Notes under the pieces: generated by a model | What the model saw: the letters and a program-made list of their open reading frames with translations, nothing else | Told to the model about the DNA's origin: nothing | Database searches by the model: none | Assembly: GCF_039555335.1 (NCBI RefSeq) | Contig: NC_092640.1 | Span: 40,964,295-41,028,294 of the forward strand | Direction: 5' to 3' | Source of the DNA: Amphiura filiformis | Taxonomy: Eukaryota > Echinodermata > Ophiuroidea > Amphilepidida > Amphiuridae | DNA length: 64,000 bases | Made by a program: the position numbers and the translations under genes | Shown: positions 62,209 to 64,000 of the stretch, in pieces | How positions within the stretch are numbered: position 1 is the stretch's first letter | Layout: each line of letters begins with the position of its first letter

Positions 62209-63450
62209 TTGAGTGATATTGGCAAATGTGATAGAGAGAGTCAAGTATACATTGTTTCAGCTGAGTTTACTTCAAACAGGAAAGATAGTTTGTTCAGACT
62301 TTTGGTTATTTCTGTGAGCAGCATGGATAACAACGATGATGAATTCATCTGTCCACCCGGGTACATAACATTTGATTATCGTAATACAAGTGACGACCGT
62401 GTAGGGTGGATAAGCACCTATGAAGCCATGGTCATCCGTGCTGGTGTGTTCCCATCCATCATGCTGTTTGGATTGATCGCCAATCTCTTATTCTTATTCG
62501 TCCTGATCCGTGTCAAGGAAATGCAAACCATCACCAACTTTTATCTCGCAAACTTAGCTGTGGCCGATTTCCTGTATCTTTTCATGCAGGGGTTGACGAC
62601 TGGGCTGAACGTCTTGACATATGGCATGGTTGAGGGCCAGTTTTACCGATCAGCTATAGGGTGCAACATAGGGGGAACGTTCTTGTACATGCCATATTTC
62701 ACTTCGATTGGACTGATCACCCTTGTAACCTTGGAGAGATTCATTGGTATTTGCTATCCGTTAAAAAGTCGCATGATGTCGAGTAAATCCCGTACTGTGA
62801 AGTTGGTCATCGTCACGTGGTTTCTTGGATTTTTGCCCACATTGATGCGAATTCCAATCAAAAACTTACATTTGAGTTTCTGCATTATGTGGCCTAACAG
62901 AGCGCGATATGACGGATTCACACATTTCACACGTGTTTGCACCTGGACAAATTGGAACTTTAAGAGAGCATGGCCGTTTATTGAATTTATTCCTTTCACT
63001 ATCGCCATGGTTTCCAACACAGTGTTTTACACATTGATCATCAAAACATTAGGTAAAAGATCCAGTGAAATTGGGGAGAAATCCAGTAAGTCAACAGAAG
63101 GTAATAGTCTTCGCAATCAAGTTGCACGTATGTTGATCGCAAACGGAGCAGCATTCTTCGTCTGCATGAGCCCGTATCAGTTTGCTCAAGTTTGCTGGGT
63201 CATTATGGAGTTTACCTCTCTACCAATTCCATTTTGGACACCTAGATTCGAGTATGTTTTTGTGAGATTTGCAGCAGCCATGACACTTGTTAACTCGGCC
63301 ATAAACCCTATAGTGTACAGCGCAAGCAACCCTCGTGTTCGTCAAGCATTCAGAAAAGCCTTTGGTTGTGGTTTGTCCAGTTCGAAGAGGTTATCAGCAA
63401 GTCAAAATAGTTCACAAGCAACAGCAATCTCTGATGTGACTCGTATGTAG
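62209..63450 (+). CDS. rhodopsin-like (class A) G protein-coupled receptor
   Basis: The single open exon has 413 codons. The second ATG (codon 39, at 62323) gives a more usual N-terminus and may be the true start. Landmarks in this numbering are N92 in TM1, LAVADFLYL with D120 in TM2, C152 at the top of TM3, ERF at 176-178 in place of DRY, P322 in TM6 (CMSP instead of CWxP), and NPIVY at 366-370 in TM7. C387 could be palmitoylated. N59-T-S is a sequon in the extracellular N-terminus. The long third loop is basic and serine-rich (residues 280-300). The overall look is that of a peptide-type receptor in the plasma membrane; the ligand is unknown. It lies opposite to the decarboxylase gene. The C-terminal tail is serine/threonine rich. 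Confidence 0.93.
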   Translation: MSDIGKCDRESQVYIVSAEFTSNRKDSLFRLLVISVSSMDNNDDEFICPPGYITFDYRNTSDDRVGWISTYEAMVIRAGVFPSIMLFGLIANLLFLFVLIRVKEMQTITNFYLANLAVADFLYLFMQGLTTGLNVLTYGMVEGQFYRSAIGCNIGGTFLYMPYFTSIGLITLVTLERFIGICYPLKSRMMSSKSRTVKLVIVTWFLGFLPTLMRIPIKNLHLSFCIMWPNRARYDGFTHFTRVCTWTNWNFKRAWPFIEFIPFTIAMVSNTVFYTLIIKTLGKRSSEIGEKSSKSTEGNSLRNQVARMLIANGAAFFVCMSPYQFAQVCWVIMEFTSLPIPFWTPRFEYVFVRFAAAMTLVNSAINPIVYSASNPRVRQAFRKAFGCGLSSSKRLSASQNSSQATAISDVTRM

Positions 63451-63509
63451 AATGGTTCATGATATGATGTACAGTATATAGTTCTGTTGATCAAGAGAAT
63501 GTGTTGTGG

Positions 63510-64000
63510 AAGATTCAAATCTAAATGTATGGTAATAGGTTCCTATCTAAATGTGTGGGAATAGGTTCCAATCTAAATATGTGGTAGAAGGTTCCAATCT
63601 GAATGTGTGGTAATAGGTTCCAATCTAAATGTGTGGTAGAATGTTCTAATCTAAATAGTGGTTCAAGGTTCCAATCTAAATGTATGGTAATAGGTTCCAA
63701 TCTAAATATATGGTAATAGGTTCCAATATATTAAAATGTGTGGTAATAGGTTCCAATCCAAATGTGTGGTAGAAGGTTCCAAACTAAATGTGTGGCAGAA
63801 GGTTCAAATCTAAATGTGTGGTAAAAGGTTCAAATCTAAATGTGTGGTAATAGGTTCCAATCTAAATGTGTGGTAGAAGGTTCCAATCTAAATGTGTGGT
63901 AATAGGTTCCAATCTAAATGTGTGGTAGAATGTTCATATATAAATAGTGGTTCAAGGTTCCAATCTAAATGTATGGTAATAGGTTCCAATCTAAATATAT
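63510..64000 (+). repeat. minisatellite, monomer about 26 bp, running off the window
   Basis: About 18 copies of ggttccaatctaaatgtgtg plus gtaata or gtagaa. Variant units alternate, and a shorter form with taaatagtggttcaa occurs near 63650 and 63945, about 300 bp apart. It begins about 60 bases after the GPCR stop, so it may lie in the 3' UTR. Confidence 0.93.

Overview
This is a eukaryotic, AT-rich, repeat-dense genomic window, most likely from an invertebrate deuterostome (echinoderm or hemichordate type). The evidence is short spliced exons with GT-AG introns, secreted VWC-type cysteine-rich proteins, a nearly intronless rhodopsin-like GPCR, an aromatic amino acid decarboxylase gene, many palindromic MITEs and an over-represented TAGGCCTA octamer. 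The taxonomic placement is inference. Nothing prokaryotic, no rRNA gene and no intact tRNA gene was seen.

Layout. (1) 1-2780: no gene; decayed MITE copies and a tRNA-like SINE candidate. (2) 2781-12166, plus strand: a five-exon gene for a 252-aa secreted protein. It has a signal peptide, an 8-Cys domain with a YCGGC motif, two VWC domains, then a second 8-Cys YCGGC domain ending in a basic tail. All four introns are phase 1. (3) 9214-23003: the 3' half of that gene (exons 3, 4 and 5) is tandemly duplicated. Unit 2 lacks exons 1-2. The two units are nearly identical in their exons but differ by four clean transposon insertions, each with a readable empty site in the other unit: a 4.05-kb hAT-like element with an 8-bp TSD, two TTAA elements at different sites, and a 188-bp TA element. 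(4) 23004-34600: mostly transposon debris, including a Penelope-like element split by a foldback element. It also holds a two-exon minus-strand gene (28052-29822) for a predicted 65-aa secreted cysteine-rich peptide. (5) 34620-45989: an 11.4-kb minisatellite of about 50-bp monomers with higher-order segmental repeats. (6) 46000-53700: intergenic, with nested elements three levels deep, foldback elements and telomere-like sequence. (7) 53741-58989, minus strand: the last three coding exons of an aromatic-L-amino-acid decarboxylase-like gene. Its upstream exons are not in the window. (8) 62209-63450, plus strand: a complete class A GPCR. If the decarboxylase is intact, its 5' exons lie beyond 64000 and the GPCR sits inside its intron on the opposite strand. 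(9) 63510-64000: a second minisatellite (about 26-bp monomer) running off the window edge.

The two gene groups are not obviously linked in function. The left half encodes extracellular cysteine-rich proteins. The right half pairs a monoamine-synthesis enzyme with a peptide-type GPCR. The most notable structures are the duplicated symmetrical exon cassette with its natural empty and filled transposon sites, the small peptide whose stop codon coincides with a GTAAGT donor, and the minisatellite with large internal duplications. All exon-intron models come from reading splice sites and frames by eye and have no transcript support.
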